This document shows, in pieces, positions 27,792 through 36,763 of a DNA stretch of 64,000 nucleotides (within the stretch, counting starts at the first letter, position 1; every line of letters begins with the position of its first letter). The notes under the pieces were generated by a model that was not told the DNA's origin, ran no database searches, and saw only the letters and a list, made by a program, of their open reading frames with translations. The DNA is from Vibrio methylphosphonaticus. Its GTDB lineage: Bacteria > Pseudomonadota > Gammaproteobacteria > Enterobacterales > Vibrionaceae. A program made the position numbers and the translations under genes. Location: NCBI RefSeq assembly GCF_023634655.1, contig NZ_JAMKMS010000010.1, positions 1-64,000 of the forward strand, written 5' to 3'.

Positions 27792-28331
27792 ATGACCGCA
27801 AAATATAATGCCAGCCAATTTGTTTCCATTATTTCTGTCGTTTTAGTGCTTGGTTTAGCCATTTATCTAGGCAACCTTGTAAAATCGGTTGATACCATCG
27901 AAGAAAAGCTCAGCCATCAAGCACAACAAATCGAAAGAGCGGCGATTGCTCCCACGAGTCATGGTAAAAAAGGGGCTTATGTTCCGGTTTACTCTCACAT
28001 TTATGCCGATGGTGGTAAAGCCGTCTTATTGGAATCTACGCTCGTGATTCGCAATACTGATCCAGAAAATACCATTAATATTCATAGCATTGATTACTAC
28101 GATACCAATGGTGAGCGTGTTAAGCAGTTTGTTTCTGAAGGGTACGAGCTCAACGCCATGTCGAGCGCCGAGTACTTAGTTGAAAAGCGCGAAGTCAGCG
28201 GCGGCGCTGGTGCTAACTTCTACATTCAGTGGTCTAACCCAAATAGCGCTTCTGCCCCCATTTTCGAAGCCGTCATGATAGGTGCAAGTGAAAGCAACAA
28301 TATTTCATTCACTAGCCGCGGCGTGAATTAA
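27792..28331 (+). CDS. Membrane-anchored DUF3124 protein
   Basis: 179 residues: one N-terminal membrane helix (about 10-30, FVSIISVVLVLGLAIYLGN), a short coiled stretch, then a beta-rich domain starting AYVPVYSHIYADGG with LESTLVIRNTD and INIHSIDYYDTNGERV, the DUF3124 pattern. Faces the periplasm. AGGA precedes ATG 27792; an upstream ATG at 27756 is disfavoured. Function unknown. Confidence 0.75.
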   Translation: MTAKYNASQFVSIISVVLVLGLAIYLGNLVKSVDTIEEKLSHQAQQIERAAIAPTSHGKKGAYVPVYSHIYADGGKAVLLESTLVIRNTDPENTINIHSIDYYDTNGERVKQFVSEGYELNAMSSAEYLVEKREVSGGAGANFYIQWSNPNSASAPIFEAVMIGASESNNISFTSRGVN

Positions 28332-28489
28332 CGTGCAGCAAGCATTGCAGTCGCCCTTATCATCATCGTTCAAAAGGCTCGTGCTCAATTAGCCCAAGCA
28401 TCATGAACCGGTCAGCAGCATCTAAAAAGTGCACCGCTGACCGGATACCTTTGAAGCTATCAGTGACCATTCGTAACGGTCATCTGTGT

Positions 28490-29164
28490 CTAAGCGATCA
28501 AAATCTGCTGTAACTGCTGCAATGAGTTCACTTCATAGTGAGGCTCAATACCCTGTGGCTTTTCTTGACCTTGCGTATTTAACCAGCACGTTTCAATACC
28601 AAAATTGAGCCCACCTAGCACGTCTGAGTGAGGGTTATCCCCCACCATTAACACGCGAGTCTTGCATGGATTCCCCATCAACGTCATGGCGTGAGAGAAT
28701 ATGCCTTCATCTGGCTTGGCGATCCCCACTTCTTCAGAGATCACCACATGATCGAAATAATGCGACATATCCGTACGCGCCAATCGAATCGCCTGAAGTT
28801 CAGTAAAGCCATTCGTAATGATACCGAGCTTCGCTTTACCAGATAACGCATCCATCAGTTCGCGGGCACCAGGCAACAGCGTACAGATGTCCGCCATTGC
28901 ATCTAAAAAGGCGCTATTCAAAGCAAGCGGTGTCGTATCAAGTTTCTTTGCCCAGCCTTCAAAGCGGATCTGTTTCAACTGCGCAGCGGTGATTTTCCCA
29001 TCTTGGTAGTCAATCCAAAGCGGCTTGTTCACCAACTGATATTGAGCGTAATCATCATGAGTGAAGTCAACACCAAGCCTTTCAAACATCAACCTCATCC
29101 CTGCAAATGCATCGAAGTTAAAAATGGTTTCATCGGCGTCAAACAAAATCCAATCGTATTTCAT
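28490..29164 (-). CDS. yjjG: HAD nucleotidase YjjG
   Basis: 224-residue HAD phosphatase of the YjjG type (house-cleaning pyrimidine nucleotidase, dUMP/dTMP and analogues). Motif I LFDADETIF with nucleophile Asp, motif II ITNGF, motif III Lys in GIAKPDEGIF and motif IV VGDNPHSD are all present; the alpha-helical cap lies between. Start 29164 follows AAGGAA; a longer frame from 29206 is less likely. Confidence 0.9.
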   Translation of the reverse strand: MKYDWILFDADETIFNFDAFAGMRLMFERLGVDFTHDDYAQYQLVNKPLWIDYQDGKITAAQLKQIRFEGWAKKLDTTPLALNSAFLDAMADICTLLPGARELMDALSGKAKLGIITNGFTELQAIRLARTDMSHYFDHVVISEEVGIAKPDEGIFSHAMTLMGNPCKTRVLMVGDNPHSDVLGGLNFGIETCWLNTQGQEKPQGIEPHYEVNSLQQLQQILIA

Positions 29165-29400
29165 CAAGCGTGTTCCTTGGGTAGTAACCGGAGGCAATAT
29201 GTGCAACGGATTTTGCTACAAATGGAAGATTTGTCAATCGACGATTACTATTCTTTCCCTACAACAATCACCGCAAATTAACGCTCATAATATTCCGATA
29301 AAAGACGCTCACTGAATAGCCACTGACTTGATAGAGTAGATCACATGACACAGCACAAACAATATCAACATCATTTATAATACAATTAAAAAAAATTCAA

Positions 29401-30051
29401 ATGACAATTGTAATGACTATGACATCAATTCTATGCTTTGGGGACTCCAATACTTGGGGTTGCTCGCCTGATTTACCCCGCAGGTATAATACTGAAGAGC
29501 GTTGGACTATGCTGCTTCAGAAAAAGCTACCTACTGGGTATAGGGTAATTGAAGAAGGCTTAAACAGTCGAACTACCGTGTTAGATGACCCTTATGAAGC
29601 CGGGAAAAATGGACTCGATTACCTTTTTCCATGTATTGAAAGCCACCATCCAGATCTTGTCGTGCTGATGCTCGGGACAAATGATCTAAAGTCTCGCTTC
29701 AATTTGACTGCCAGTGATATTTCCAAAGGTGCAGCACGACTTGTTCAATTGGTGCAAAAATATCAACACGGTTTCATGGCGAAACCACCTGAAGTGTTGC
29801 TGATATCTCCCACCCATGTCCTTGAAGTCAATCCGCTTAAAGAGGGGTTTGCAAACGCTGAACCTAAATCAAAAGAGCTTGGTTACTATTTTAAGCTTCG
29901 TTCTGAAGAGCTTGGCTGCCATTTCTTCGATGCGGCAACGGAGATTCAACCTTGCCCAAAAGAGGGTATTCATTGGCAAGTGGATCAACATGAAATATTT
30001 GCAGATATACTTGCTAAGCGAATTCCTACCATAATGGAAACCACTTCTTAA
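29401..30051 (+). CDS. SGNH/GDSL-family hydrolase
   Basis: 216 residues, cytoplasmic (no signal peptide). Block I FGDSNTWG (Ser nucleophile), block II EEGLNSRT (Gly), block III LGTNDLKSRF (Asn), block V region EGIHW (His). It resembles the M. smegmatis acyltransferase/arylesterase group. In block V the usual Asp of DGxH is Glu here, an unusual though possibly working triad. Three possible ATGs lie close together at 29401, 29413 and 29419 with no clear ribosome site. Substrate unknown. Confidence 0.8.
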   Translation: MTIVMTMTSILCFGDSNTWGCSPDLPRRYNTEERWTMLLQKKLPTGYRVIEEGLNSRTTVLDDPYEAGKNGLDYLFPCIESHHPDLVVLMLGTNDLKSRFNLTASDISKGAARLVQLVQKYQHGFMAKPPEVLLISPTHVLEVNPLKEGFANAEPKSKELGYYFKLRSEELGCHFFDAATEIQPCPKEGIHWQVDQHEIFADILAKRIPTIMETTS

Positions 30052-30544
30052 GCCAGTTCCACTTTTATTCAGGCTATAACAATCAAAAAGGGGCAACAAT
30101 TTTATATACACAAATTGTTCAACCCTCCCATTATTCCTTCTTTTCCAATCTTTCATGAAGTGCCTAAAAATGGCGATAGAATTTATAGGCTCAGAATGAC
30201 TAGCGATGACCGCGCTGAGAAGCCTCTGGACATTTCCGTTTTAGCGAAAATGCTAATTTAGCAAAGCATGAATTATTGATAGTATAGCAAAAGTCGCTTA
30301 CGTGAGTGTCCAGCATCACTGGAGCAGATCACATTTGGTTAGACCTACTTCGCTAGACACTACACGGGTTAGAAAATGTAGGTTAAATGGCTAGCCTTGA
30401 AGTGTGACAGACAAGCGTCCCGAATTGGAATGGGACAAAGCTTGTCAATGAATTTGCTAAATTAGAATCTCACGCATAATTTTAGCTATTGAAAGCTTCA
30501 ATTCTAGTGGCCAGAATCACTCAGCCACTACATTAAAACGGTTA
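30052..30544. other. Gene-free region before the sugar operon
   Basis: About 490 bases. AT-rich, with no open frame carrying a ribosome site and no clean hairpin. A 12-bp word AGTGTCCAGCAT (near 30304) recurs near 38222 next to the insertion sequence, which might mark old mobile-element debris but is too short to prove it. Confidence 0.35.
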
Positions 30545-31270
30545 TTACTGCTGAATAATTTTACTTCGTGGAGATGTATATTCGAAAGAATACTGCTTCA
30601 AACTAAATCGATTAATGGCAAAGTCAAAGATAGTACCATCTTCAAGTACACCAATCGTTTCTACACACAATGTTGGAGTACCGTTTTTCAGCTTCAAAGG
30701 CTTTGAATCCTCTGCAGATATACCTTCTGCGTACACTTTTTCTCGGCTGTGTTTGATTTTATGACCAAGTTTATGCTCGACATATTGGTATTTCGAGTTT
30801 TGAATCGTTTCTACAGACAAGTCTGGGAACAACGCAAAAGGCATATAGCTGTGCTCTAACACCTCAGGCACATCATTAATCATTCGAACACGCTTAATGA
30901 AGTAGACTTGATCGCCTGCCACGACATCCAGTTTTTGCGCCACATATTCGTCAGCTTCTTGAAGTTGAAATGAGAGTATACGGGTTGACGCCTTACCGCC
31001 CTGTTGCTCAACTTCTTCCGTAAAGCCAGAGTGACTTAACGCATCATGTTGAGTCTTAGCCGATTTGATGTACGTACCATCGCCACGCACTCGATGCACA
31101 AGATCTTTTTCGACCAGCATCTTCATCGCATTTCTAATGGTTGCTCGGCTTACGCCAAACTCTTTTTGCAGTTCTTGTTCGGTAGGTAATAAAGAATCTC
31201 GAGGATAAGTTTTATCGGCAATTCTTTGTTCTAGTACTTCCGAAACTCTCATGTAGAGGTGTTTACTCAT
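30545..31270 (-). CDS. GntR/UTRA sugar-operon repressor
   Basis: 241 residues. N-terminal winged helix (about 5-70) with the GntR signature LLPTEQELQKEFGVSRATIR, then a UTRA effector domain with the VYFIKRVR and YAEGISAEDSKPLKL regions, as in TreR/DasR-type regulators that sense phosphorylated sugars. It is divergent from the GH4-PTS operon, whose 5' region carries repeated GTACTT half-sites. The natural inducer is probably the phospho-sugar made by the PTS next door. Confidence 0.88.
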   Translation of the reverse strand: MSKHLYMRVSEVLEQRIADKTYPRDSLLPTEQELQKEFGVSRATIRNAMKMLVEKDLVHRVRGDGTYIKSAKTQHDALSHSGFTEEVEQQGGKASTRILSFQLQEADEYVAQKLDVVAGDQVYFIKRVRMINDVPEVLEHSYMPFALFPDLSVETIQNSKYQYVEHKLGHKIKHSREKVYAEGISAEDSKPLKLKNGTPTLCVETIGVLEDGTIFDFAINRFSLKQYSFEYTSPRSKIIQQ

Positions 31271-31308
31271 TATGTCGCCTCGTTGAATTTTCCCTCCCCA
31301 AATAATAC

Positions 31309-31432
31309 ATTAATGGTACTTTTAATTCAACAAATAGTACTTATAGCCGTTACCAATCTACAAAAGCATACATTTGTGTGATCTATGGTTGTTTTTTAAA
31401 CTTAAAAACACAAATGTACTTTAAATGTACTT
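31309..31432. promoter_or_regulatory. Candidate GntR operator cluster
   Basis: The 212-base divergent region has four GTACTT-type half-sites: near 31312-31318, 31332-31338, and the exact direct repeat AAATGTACTT at 31412-31421 and 31423-31432 (11-bp, one helical turn apart). Candidate binding sites of the divergent GntR/UTRA protein; inference from position and repetition. Confidence 0.45.
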
Positions 31433-31482
31433 AACCAGGGGATACATTTAACACACTTAATCGACATCCAATAGGTTCAGAA

Positions 31483-32811
31483 ATGAAGAAACAAAACCTT
31501 ACAATCGTAGGCGCTGGCAGCACATACACTATCGGTATGATCATGAGTTTGATCGCTGAAAAAGAGACATTTCCGCTGAGAAAGATCACTTTTTATGATA
31601 CTGACGCTGAACGCCAAGCACTGAATGCCGAAGCGACAAAGATCCTATTAAAAGAACATTACCCAGAAGTAGAAGAGTTTCACTACACCACAAACAAAGA
31701 AGAAGCATTCAAAGATAGCGACTTTTTCTTCATCCAAATCCGTAGCGGCGGCTTGCAAATGCGTGAGCGTGATGAGCAAATCCCTCTTGCGCACGGTTGT
31801 GTTGGCCAAGAGACCTGTGGTCCAGGTGGCATGGCTTATGGTCTTCGCTCAATCGGTGACATGATTGAAATCATCAACGATATCCGAAAACAGTGTCCAG
31901 ACGCTTGGATCCTGAACTACACAAACCCTGCAGCGATCGTAGCAGAGGCTCTCAATCGTGAATTCCCGACAGATAAAAAGATCCTCAATATCTGTGATAT
32001 GCCTGCGGCTATTATGGTCAGCTATGCTCAAATCCTTGGCTGCGAGATCTGGGATCTAGTCCCTGAGTACTTCGGACTCAACCATTACGGCTGGTTTACC
32101 GGCATTAAAAACCGACAGGGTGAAGATCTTACAAACCGTATTAAGGACGTGATTCTTAATGAGGGTATCAAAGCGGTAGATTCTGAAATCGTCAATGACC
32201 CATCATGGCAAGCAACGTTTAAGAACATGCAAACGATGCTTCGTGACAACCCAGGGTACCTACCAAACACCTACCTACAGTACTATCTGTACCCTGAAAA
32301 GATGGCCGCGAAAGAGGACATCAACAATACGCGTGCACGCCAGGTCATTAATGGGCGAGAAAAACGTGTCTTTGACCTTTGCCAGCGCGTCATTTCCGCC
32401 AACAGCACGGCTCAAGAAGAGCTACACGCTGATATTCATGGTCGTTACATGGTTCGAGTCGCAGCATCTCTTGCTTACAATTTGTGCGAAACCTACCTAG
32501 TCATTGTTCCAAATAACGGAGCTATCTCAAATATTCAAGAAGACGCGATGGTTGAAGTCCCAAGCTTGCTAACGAGCAGTGGGCCGAAAGCTCTAAGCGT
32601 CGGTAAGATACCAACATTCCAAAAAGCCATGATTGAAAGCCAACTCGGCTACGAAAAGCTCGTGGTTGACGCTTGGTATGAAGGTAGCAAGCAAAAACTC
32701 ATCAACGCCCTCACTTTAAACCGCACTGTGGTCAATGTACCCAAGGCGAAAGCGATCGTTGAAGAAATTCTTGAAGAAAACAGAAGTTATTTACCTCAGT
32801 TTAATAAATAA
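31483..32811 (+). CDS. GH4 6-phospho-alpha-glucosidase
   Basis: 442 residues of glycoside hydrolase family 4, which uses NAD and a divalent metal in an oxidation-elimination mechanism. GAGSTY at 10-15 binds NAD; NYTNPAA near 145; CDMP at 171-174 with metal-binding Cys171 and His201 in GLNHYGW. The CDMP form (rather than CNxP) is the mark of the alpha-glucosidases of the GlvA/MalH type. It probably cleaves a phosphorylated alpha-glucoside delivered by the downstream PTS into glucose-6-phosphate and an aglycone. First gene of a four-gene operon. Confidence 0.9.
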   Translation: MKKQNLTIVGAGSTYTIGMIMSLIAEKETFPLRKITFYDTDAERQALNAEATKILLKEHYPEVEEFHYTTNKEEAFKDSDFFFIQIRSGGLQMRERDEQIPLAHGCVGQETCGPGGMAYGLRSIGDMIEIINDIRKQCPDAWILNYTNPAAIVAEALNREFPTDKKILNICDMPAAIMVSYAQILGCEIWDLVPEYFGLNHYGWFTGIKNRQGEDLTNRIKDVILNEGIKAVDSEIVNDPSWQATFKNMQTMLRDNPGYLPNTYLQYYLYPEKMAAKEDINNTRARQVINGREKRVFDLCQRVISANSTAQEELHADIHGRYMVRVAASLAYNLCETYLVIVPNNGAISNIQEDAMVEVPSLLTSSGPKALSVGKIPTFQKAMIESQLGYEKLVVDAWYEGSKQKLINALTLNRTVVNVPKAKAIVEEILEENRSYLPQFNK

Positions 32812-32828
32812 GTAACAAGGATAATAAA

Positions 32829-34370
32829 ATGAATACCTCTGCCCTACGATACAATGCCAAGGAGGCGACACAAAAGTTCTCCAGAGCAGCGATACAGGTT
32901 ATTCTTTTTATTGCCGTAATGGGTACAGCGATGGCTGTTGCGGCAATTATGAGAATGGAGTTTATGCCTAGCTTCATTATTTCTATCGGCGACATGATTA
33001 TGTCAATGATGTTTGGGATGCTTGGCAATCTTCCAATTATATTTTGTATGGGTTTGGCTGCAGCACTTGCACAAAAGAAAAAGGTCGATGCTGCTATAAC
33101 CGCGCTTATATCATTCCTATTCTTTTTGGTTGCCAACAATACTTATCTGACTAATAACAATATGTTAGCAGAAGAAGGTATCGCTGGTTTATACGGTACT
33201 GGTCAAGCAATGGTACTCGGTTTCCAAGTTGTCGACATGGGCGTTATTCTCGGCATGCTAATGGGGATCTTAGTCGGTTGGTTGCATAATAAATACCAAG
33301 GCTTGACGTTTGGTGCGTATTTTAGAATCTATGAAGGCTCTCGCTTTGTATTTATTCTAATGATTCCAATTACCGCTGTACTTGCTATCTCTGCATGTTA
33401 CTTCTGGCCACCAATGAACAATATGATCAACAACTTAGCTTCGTTGATTGAGACTTCAGGTGTGTTCGGAATCTTTAACTACACCGCATGGAACTTCTGG
33501 CTAATCCCAACAGGTCTACATCACCCGTTATGGATGTCCTTCTTCTACACACCTTTAGGCGGTACTGCAGAGGTTGGCGGCGAAGTGATTCATGGTGCGC
33601 AAACCATCTTCCTTGCTGAGATGTCGCATATAAATGAGATCACAGAGCTAGATCCATCGATTAAGTATGTGAGCTTCGGTCTGACTAAAGTGTTTGGTTC
33701 TTTAGCTATCGCAGCTGCTTTTATCCGCACTGCATCCAAAGAGAAGAAAGCCTACGCTAAGAGCATCATTATTCCGAGCTTAGCGGTAGCGGTAGGTACG
33801 GGTATTCTTGAGCCATTACACTTCCTATACATCTTCATTGCACCATCAATCTGGTTTATCTATGGACTTGTTGGCGGTATTGCAGACAGTATTACCTACA
33901 TGCTTGGCGTTAGCACTTATATGCCAAACGGTATTATTGACCTGATTATTACCAATATTGCGATGCCGTTAAGTTTAACGAAGGCTCATTTCACTGTATT
34001 GATCGGTATTTTAATGATGCCACTATGGTATTTGCCAACGGTATGGATCATTAAAAAGAGAAATATCGACATATTCCAAGACCAAGAAGTCTCCAATGAG
34101 GACGTAATTAAAAGTGCCGTCAGTGACAATTCAGATGTGAAACACTTTATTTCTGGCTTAGGTGGACAAGAAAATATCGAAACCGTTGGTAACTGTTTTA
34201 CTCGATTACGTGTTCAAGTTAAAAACCCACAGTTAATTAATAAGTTAGAGATAGAGAAAGGTAAACAAACTGGCGTCGTTGTTAATGGCAATAATGTTCA
34301 AATTATCATTGGCATGCACGTAGAAACCTATAAAGAGAAAATGTGTGACGCATTAGGTTTAGAAGCCTAG
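32829..34370 (+). CDS. PTS alpha-glucoside transporter EIICB
   Basis: 513 residues: EIIC membrane domain (about 20-405, roughly ten helices, GLHHPLW near 229-235 and GILEPLHFLY near 325-334), then a C-terminal EIIB domain with the phospho-acceptor Cys456 in GNCFTRLRV. No EIIA domain, so it must borrow the glucose EIIA (Crr). Family is the glucose/maltose (GlvCB, MalB-like) group. It imports and 6-phosphorylates the disaccharide cleaved by the GH4 enzyme 17 bases upstream. Confidence 0.9.
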   Translation: MNTSALRYNAKEATQKFSRAAIQVILFIAVMGTAMAVAAIMRMEFMPSFIISIGDMIMSMMFGMLGNLPIIFCMGLAAALAQKKKVDAAITALISFLFFLVANNTYLTNNNMLAEEGIAGLYGTGQAMVLGFQVVDMGVILGMLMGILVGWLHNKYQGLTFGAYFRIYEGSRFVFILMIPITAVLAISACYFWPPMNNMINNLASLIETSGVFGIFNYTAWNFWLIPTGLHHPLWMSFFYTPLGGTAEVGGEVIHGAQTIFLAEMSHINEITELDPSIKYVSFGLTKVFGSLAIAAAFIRTASKEKKAYAKSIIIPSLAVAVGTGILEPLHFLYIFIAPSIWFIYGLVGGIADSITYMLGVSTYMPNGIIDLIITNIAMPLSLTKAHFTVLIGILMMPLWYLPTVWIIKKRNIDIFQDQEVSNEDVIKSAVSDNSDVKHFISGLGGQENIETVGNCFTRLRVQVKNPQLINKLEIEKGKQTGVVVNGNNVQIIIGMHVETYKEKMCDALGLEA

Positions 34371-34434
34371 ACCATCCAAATTTCAGGGAGGAGGCCCTCC
34401 TCCCTTATAAAATTTAAATTTTTTGAGGTAAGTT

Positions 34435-35454
34435 ATGAGAGATACATATAACGTAAAGCTTGTTGGCTTAAAAGACGTACAACTATTAAATGAACAACTT
34501 GATGACTCGAATCTAAAATCCAATGAAGCCATCATTAAAAATGAGATGTCACTAATTAGTGCTGGTACCGAGCTATCTCGCGTTTATGGTATTAAAAAAG
34601 GTGTCGAGTACCCTCTCTACACCGGGTATATTTCCGTCGGCGAAGTCGTTGAAAAAGGCGATGACTTATCTGGCATCGAAGTGGGTGACCGAGTAATGTT
34701 CAACGGCCCGCACAAACAGTTCCAACGTTTCGAGCACAATGGACGCAATCTAGAACTTATCCTCAAAGTCGATCCAGAGCTGACTTTAGAGCAAGCGGCT
34801 CTGGTCTACCTAGCCTCTATCTCGATGAATGGTGTCGCTATCGCTGACATCAAACTTGGTGACACAGCGGCCGTATTTGGCCTCGGCACCATCGGTCTTA
34901 TCACCGCGAAGCTTCTGCAACTTGCGGGAGCAAAAGTCATTGCCATTGACCCTGTTGCTTCTCGTACCGAAGACGCAAAAAAAATCGGCATTCAGCACGT
35001 TGTTAGCTGTGCACCAGAGCATCAAGAGTCTGAAGTTATGGCGTTAACAAATGGTCGCGGCGTTGATATTGCCATCGATGTCGCAGGCGTATCGCCTGCT
35101 ATCGAAACAGCGGTAAACTGTGCTGCATTCAATGGTCAGGTGATTTTGAGCGGCTCTCCACGTGCCGAGCATCAAGGTAATGTTACCGCCATTCTTAATC
35201 GCATTCATATGCGCATGCTGACCGTTAAGGGTGCATACAATGGTTTGTATCCATTTTACGAGCAAGAAGGCTCACGCATGTGTGTAGAGCGCAATATGCA
35301 GTACATCGTCGATTGTCTGAAAGATGGTCGTTTGAAAGCAGAAGACTACATCAGTCATATCCTGTCTCCTCGTGATGCAATGCAAGGCTATCAAGGCTTG
35401 ATGGAAGATCGTGATAACTACAAGTGCGTCGCATTCGACTGGACTCAGCTGTAA
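34435..35454 (+). CDS. MDR-family dehydrogenase lacking the usual catalytic-zinc Cys
   Basis: 339 residues of the medium-chain dehydrogenase superfamily: GroES-like N-terminal domain, then a Rossmann domain with VFGLGTIGLITAKLLQLAGA near 145-165. Where zinc alcohol dehydrogenases have Cys-Gly-Thr-Asp, this has SAGTELSRV near 43-51, so the catalytic zinc ligand is missing. It is third in the PTS-GH4 operon, 14 bases before the Gfo/Idh/MocA gene, and likely oxidises or epimerises the released aglycone or a keto-sugar. Substrate unknown. Confidence 0.8.
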   Translation: MRDTYNVKLVGLKDVQLLNEQLDDSNLKSNEAIIKNEMSLISAGTELSRVYGIKKGVEYPLYTGYISVGEVVEKGDDLSGIEVGDRVMFNGPHKQFQRFEHNGRNLELILKVDPELTLEQAALVYLASISMNGVAIADIKLGDTAAVFGLGTIGLITAKLLQLAGAKVIAIDPVASRTEDAKKIGIQHVVSCAPEHQESEVMALTNGRGVDIAIDVAGVSPAIETAVNCAAFNGQVILSGSPRAEHQGNVTAILNRIHMRMLTVKGAYNGLYPFYEQEGSRMCVERNMQYIVDCLKDGRLKAEDYISHILSPRDAMQGYQGLMEDRDNYKCVAFDWTQL

Positions 35455-35467
35455 AAGGAGATCAATA

Positions 35468-36460
35468 ATGAAACTTGGAATCGTGGGTGCAGGCGGTATC
35501 GTAAAAGTCTGCTTAGAAGCACTTCTGAAGATTGATGAAATTACTGTGTCTGCGATATGTGTTCTTGAAAAAGAACGCCAGATTGCAGAAGAGCTCGCTG
35601 AGAAATACGCTATTGAAACGGTATACACCGATTACGATGACTTCTTGGCTGACGAATCAATCGATGCTGTGTATGTTGGTATCATCAATAGCCTGCATTA
35701 TGCGTTCACCAAAAAAGCGCTTGAAGCAAACAAGAACGTTATCTGTGAGAAGCCTTTTACATCGTTAGCGAGTGAAAGTAGAGAGTTGGCAACTATGGCA
35801 GTGGAAAAGCGCTTGTACCTGTTTGAAGCCATCACACTGCTGCACTTTAGAAACTACCGATATATTCAAGAAAAGATCGGTGAGCTTGGTGATATTAAAC
35901 TGGTGCAGTGTAATTTCTCCCAGTTCTCGAGTCGCTACCCTCAGTACAAAGGCGGCGATGTTCTTCCTGCTTTTAGTCCTGAGCTATCAGGTGGTGCCCT
36001 GTACGATTTAAATGTCTACAACATTCATTTTGTGATGGGGCTGTTTGGTACGCCAAGCGATGTGCACTACCTAGCGAATCAAGGGCACAACGGCATCGAT
36101 ACATCGGGCATCTGCACCCTTCAATACCCAAGTTTCATCGCATCATGTGCAGCAGCAAAAGACTCAACCAGCCCAAACTTTGCCATTATACAAGGTGAGA
36201 AAGGCTACATTAAGGTTGAAGGAGCGACAAACTTCTGTCCAAGCGTAACATTTGTGTGTGGCGAGCATACCGAAACGTTTGATGAAGCGGATCATGAAAA
36301 TCATATGGTCGAAGAGTTCCAAAGCTTCGAGCGTTTGTTCCGAGAACAAGATCTTGAGCAATGCTATCAACACCTAAACCATTCGGTCTCTGTGATGAAC
36401 GTTATCGAGCAAGCACGACTAAGTGCTGGGATTGCCTTCTCTTGTGATAACAACGTATAA
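35468..36460 (+). CDS. Gfo/Idh/MocA-family oxidoreductase
   Basis: 330 residues. N-terminal Rossmann fold MKLGIVGAGG, then CEKPF with the catalytic-type Lys95, and a C-terminal alpha/beta domain with YDLNVYNIHF near 180, typical of this sugar-oxidoreductase family. AAAGGAG sits just upstream of ATG 35468; the longer frame from 35411 overlaps the previous gene. Last gene of the operon before a strong terminator. Substrates in the family are sugars, inositols and sugar acids. Confidence 0.85.
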   Translation: MKLGIVGAGGIVKVCLEALLKIDEITVSAICVLEKERQIAEELAEKYAIETVYTDYDDFLADESIDAVYVGIINSLHYAFTKKALEANKNVICEKPFTSLASESRELATMAVEKRLYLFEAITLLHFRNYRYIQEKIGELGDIKLVQCNFSQFSSRYPQYKGGDVLPAFSPELSGGALYDLNVYNIHFVMGLFGTPSDVHYLANQGHNGIDTSGICTLQYPSFIASCAAAKDSTSPNFAIIQGEKGYIKVEGATNFCPSVTFVCGEHTETFDEADHENHMVEEFQSFERLFREQDLEQCYQHLNHSVSVMNVIEQARLSAGIAFSCDNNV

Positions 36461-36487
36461 CTGCTTCTACTCCCGAACAGTTTTAGC

Positions 36488-36510
36488 AAAGCCCCGCGAG
36501 GGGCTTTTTT
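36488..36510 (+). terminator. Terminator of the GH4-PTS operon
   Basis: AAAGCCCC-GCGA-GGGGCTTTTTT: perfect 8-bp stem with a GCGA tetraloop and T-run, 28 bases after the Gfo/Idh/MocA stop. Confidence 0.95.
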
Positions 36511-36763
36511 GGGTTTAAGCTATAGAGTGGCGAATCCCCAATGCTTAAAATCAGCAATTCAGATTCGAGTTAAGAAATCGCACCTTTAAGGAGCTTCTCC
36601 GGGATCGTCTGACTTACCTTGATTGTATAAAATCCATTGGCTGATTTATAATCAGTTTTCATTAACTGATCGTCAAAGTGAGCTTTCAACCTAGATGAAA
36701 GCTCTAGGATAACTTCATCTAATCTAAATTATTGGGTTCGGTATTTGAAAGTACCTTAAGCCT
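36511..36763. other. Gene-free flank left of the insertion sequence
   Basis: No full gene. On the minus strand an uninterrupted but start-less frame (about 36573-36731, ending in QTIPEKLLKGAIS before a stop) could be the tail of a decayed gene. Not recognised. Ends with the 10-bp target duplicate. Confidence 0.35.
36754..36763. repeat. Target-site duplication, left copy
   Basis: CCTTAAGCCT directly before the left inverted repeat; an exact copy follows the right end at 38066. Confidence 0.95.

Noticed and set aside
30304..30315. 12-bp word AGTGTCCAGCAT shared with about 38222, possible old IS ends
   Set aside because: Too short to prove common origin; flanking bases do not align.
36573..36731. 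Start-less minus-strand frame left of the IS as a disrupted gene
   Set aside because: Joining across the IS does not continue the frame; no family match, so no gene disruption is claimed.
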